DNA from: an uncultured Pelagibacteraceae bacterium
GTDB lineage: Bacteria > Pseudomonadota > Alphaproteobacteria > Pelagibacterales > Pelagibacteraceae
Direction: 5' to 3'
Assembly (NCBI GenBank): GCA_902588625.1
Contig: CACIPU010000008.1
Span: 1-43,143, forward strand
Length of the DNA stretch: 43,143 bases
The notes below the pieces were generated by a model, which did no database searches, was not told where the DNA came from, and worked only from the letters and a program-made list of their open reading frames with translations. Made by a program: the position numbers and the translations under genes. The first letter of the stretch is position 1; every line of letters begins with the position of its first letter. Shown here piece by piece: positions 41,191 to 43,143 of the stretch.

Positions 41191-42260
41191 TTATACATTC
41201 TCCAAAGAGATCCTTCATCACTTAATAGATAAATTTCACCAGTTTCTTTTTGTATCTTTATATCTCTAATTCTACCAATTGCACCTTTAAAAATAATTTT
41301 TTCATTAATAAGTTTAGCATCTTCGAATTTAATTTTTCTAAGAGATTTATCTTTTAAAGAGGTAATTAGAGCATCTCCATTCCATTCTTTAAACTCGTTT
41401 CCTTTGTAAATTGAAATTGCACTTACAGCGATTGAAGGAACCCAGTATTTTATTGGTTTAGTAAAACCTTTTTTCCATTTAGGTCCAATTTTTGTTCCTG
41501 AATAATTAGTCCCTCCCCAACCTAAAATTTTCCATCCATAATTCTCACCATAGTTGGCTGCTCCGAACCAATCACCACCTCTAGCACCGTGGTTACTGAG
41601 ATAAACTTTATTATCAAAAGGTGATAAAGCAATTCCTTGAGGATTTCTAACACCTATTTGAAATATTTCAGGCAACCAGTTATTTTTATCTTTATCTTTA
41701 AATTTTGGATTATCTTTTGGTATAGATCCATCCAAATTTATTCTAATTATACTACCAGGATGTTTGGTTGGATCTTGCGCTATCATGCCCTGGCCTCTTT
41801 CACCCGCGGTAATAAAAATATAATTATCCTTTATTACCAATCTTGAACCAAAATGGTATTGAGAATCAATTGGGGGTTCAGCTCTAAAAATATTTTTAAA
41901 TTTAATATTATTTTGATTAAATTTACCTTTTGCTACTGAAGTGCTCGTCATCCAATTATTTCTATCTTCAGTGTAAGAAATATAAACATCTTGATTTTTG
42001 AATAAAACATCGAGTAATCCACCTTGACCATATTCTAATACTTTCAAATCATGTTTAATTTCAGAAATTTTTTTATTTTTTAAATTTAGCAAATATAGTT
42101 TCCCCGGTTTTTCTGTAAAAAGTATATTTTCTTTATCAATAAAAGATAAGCTCCATGGACTATCTAAATTATCAATTATCTTTTCAAGTTTAAATTCTTG
42201 TGCATTAACATTATTAAAAAAAAAGAAAAAAATAGAAAAAAGAATTAATATTTTTTTCAT
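41187..42260 (-). CDS. PQQ-dependent sugar dehydrogenase (glucose/sorbosone dehydrogenase family), exported
   Basis: 357 aa. Signal peptide (MKKILILFSIFFFFFNNVNA) followed by a six-bladed beta-propeller: FKLEKIIDNLDSPWSLSFIDKENILFTEKPGKLYLL, EYGQGGLLDVLF, FGSRLVIKDNYIFITAGERG, GVRNPQGIALSPFDNKVYLSNHGARGGDW (a hallmark) and YGENYGWKILGWGGTNYSGTKIG, ending in GEIYLLSDEGSLWR. Soluble aldose-sugar dehydrogenases of this family oxidise sugars in the periplasm with PQQ and Ca. No PQQ synthesis genes are in this window, so cofactor supply is open. Begins with an ATG overlapping the PhyH stop (TAATG). Confidence 0.88.
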   Translation of the reverse strand: MKKILILFSIFFFFFNNVNAQEFKLEKIIDNLDSPWSLSFIDKENILFTEKPGKLYLLNLKNKKISEIKHDLKVLEYGQGGLLDVLFKNQDVYISYTEDRNNWMTSTSVAKGKFNQNNIKFKNIFRAEPPIDSQYHFGSRLVIKDNYIFITAGERGQGMIAQDPTKHPGSIIRINLDGSIPKDNPKFKDKDKNNWLPEIFQIGVRNPQGIALSPFDNKVYLSNHGARGGDWFGAANYGENYGWKILGWGGTNYSGTKIGPKWKKGFTKPIKYWVPSIAVSAISIYKGNEFKEWNGDALITSLKDKSLRKIKFEDAKLINEKIIFKGAIGRIRDIKIQKETGEIYLLSDEGSLWRMYK

Positions 42261-43090
42261 TATCTAGGCCAAAGCTGAGGAAACATTGAACCGCCTAAAT
42301 TATCACCATTTTTATAGCCAGCGTCTTGCATAGCTTTTCTATAATTGTAACTAGTCCAATCCCCTACATAACTAATTTTTGCGTCTTCTTTTGCTACTCT
42401 TAAAGTATAGCGACTTAATGTTTTTTCTGGAATCGATGAGCTAAGTGTTCCGTGGAGAGTTCTCATATCAAATATAACTGCATCTCCTAATTCACAGTCC
42501 CATTGAAGAAATTCATATTTATCTTTATTTCCTAAAATATCTGGCGGGAGTTCGTATTTTTTTCCGTCAACAGTGCATTCATTACCTTCAACTTTATGAC
42601 CATCTTTAAAAAGAACTCTTAAAAAAAGTTTATTCCATAAGTGAGAACCTTTTACCCAAACAACACCTTCATTTTTTCCTGTAGGCTGTAAGGGTAACCA
42701 AAGAACACACATGGTTCCATCCATATCAAAGTAACTAATATCGTGGTGAAATGGTGTAGAAGATTTAGATCCACCTTCTCTTAAAAACCAATTATCCATT
42801 ACAAGATTTATTTTTTTGGCAGACATAAGTTCACATGCAATTTTGGCATAGGGAGAATTAAATACAAAATCTTTAAATTCAGGCACTAAATCCCATGTCC
42901 AATAATCTTCCAAATAAGCAGGAACATCTTTTTCTAAAGTATGTGATTTAAATCTTGGGCTTGGATTTTTTATATCTCGATCGATTCCTTTTTTTAATTT
43001 TTCAATCCAGCTTATATCAAACTTTTTTCTAAGGACGATAGCCCCGTCTTTTTTAAAACTTTCAATTTCTTGTGAGGTTAGTAAATTCAT
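42260..43090 (-). CDS. Phytanoyl-CoA dioxygenase (PhyH) family, Fe(II)/2-oxoglutarate oxygenase
   Basis: 276 aa. Double-stranded beta-helix dioxygenase. Fe(II) ligands are His115 and Asp117 in TPFHHDISYFDMDG (HxD) and a distal His213 in RTLHGTLSS; RYTLR after it probably carries the 2-oxoglutarate-binding Arg. GVVWVKGSHLWNK is also typical. PhyH proteins in marine bacteria act on diverse substrates, so I do not name one. First gene of the minus-strand run; upstream a TTTACA (43131-43126) and TAACAT (43108-43103) with 17-bp spacing may be its promoter. Starts near the window edge but is complete. Confidence 0.87.
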   Translation of the reverse strand: MNLLTSQEIESFKKDGAIVLRKKFDISWIEKLKKGIDRDIKNPSPRFKSHTLEKDVPAYLEDYWTWDLVPEFKDFVFNSPYAKIACELMSAKKINLVMDNWFLREGGSKSSTPFHHDISYFDMDGTMCVLWLPLQPTGKNEGVVWVKGSHLWNKLFLRVLFKDGHKVEGNECTVDGKKYELPPDILGNKDKYEFLQWDCELGDAVIFDMRTLHGTLSSSIPEKTLSRYTLRVAKEDAKISYVGDWTSYNYRKAMQDAGYKNGDNLGGSMFPQLWPR

Positions 43091-43143
43091 ATTAATGAAT
43101 TAATGTTACTTGATACAATTTAAGATGTAAATTTTTTCGTTAT

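Overview
The window is a piece of an extremely A+T-rich, gene-dense bacterial chromosome and most likely comes from the SAR11 clade (Pelagibacterales, Candidatus Pelagibacter-like Alphaproteobacteria). Reasons: very short or overlapping intergenic gaps, AT-rich codon use, a two-piece alphaproteobacterial tmRNA, three-subunit pntAA-pntAB-pntB, ThyX rather than ThyA, and an isolated 5S rRNA gene beside a carbohydrate gene cluster. From published knowledge, Pelagibacter genomes carry their largest hypervariable region between the 23S and 5S rRNA genes. The left 9 kb looks like the 5S-side end of that region.

Layout. 1-9007: variable cell-surface glycan cluster. It holds a broken GT-C-like membrane protein, a polyprenyl-phosphate-glucose-synthase-like GT2, a methyltransferase, a GT2, a WecA/MraY-type sugar-phosphate transferase, a small kinase plus nucleotidyltransferase pair, a GT4, a sugar epimerase/dehydratase, a FAD oxidoreductase and a DegT-type aminotransferase. 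9024-11408: boundary with tRNA-Val(GAC), a B12-type radical SAM gene on the minus strand, 5S rRNA and rpmJ. 11414-15972: proton-translocating transhydrogenase operon, transaldolase and an orphan GDP-mannose dehydratase. 15988-18420: a previously unlisted 40-aa membrane peptide gene, then a single autotransporter-like gene. That gene is bracketed by two copies of an 18-bp sequence which is the 3' end of the tmRNA coding piece; the tmRNA lies on the minus strand directly beyond it. This is the best candidate for an unrecognised small genomic island.

18499-24838: thyX, an Mrp/ApbC ATPase, hflK-hflC-DUF2065-degP membrane quality control, and miaA. 24898-29960: branched-chain amino acid synthesis (ilvB-ilvH-ilvC, terminator, leuA). 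29961-36005: cell-shape genes mreB-mreC-mreD-mrdA-rodA plus a bactofilin, with mreB abutting leuA. 36059-38572: a DadA-like oxidase, an EamA exporter and msrB. 38569-43090: a tight seven-gene minus-strand run (PhyH dioxygenase, PQQ-type sugar dehydrogenase, flavodoxin-fold NAD(P)H dehydrogenase, unknown secreted protein, TPR protein, exported MsrA, glutaredoxin).

The left third builds and varies surface polysaccharide and the tmRNA-linked gene adds an outer-membrane autotransporter, so both variable parts point at the cell surface. The rest is housekeeping: redox balance, amino acids, cell wall elongation and oxidative-damage repair. No CRISPR array, transposase, integrase or phage structural gene was seen.
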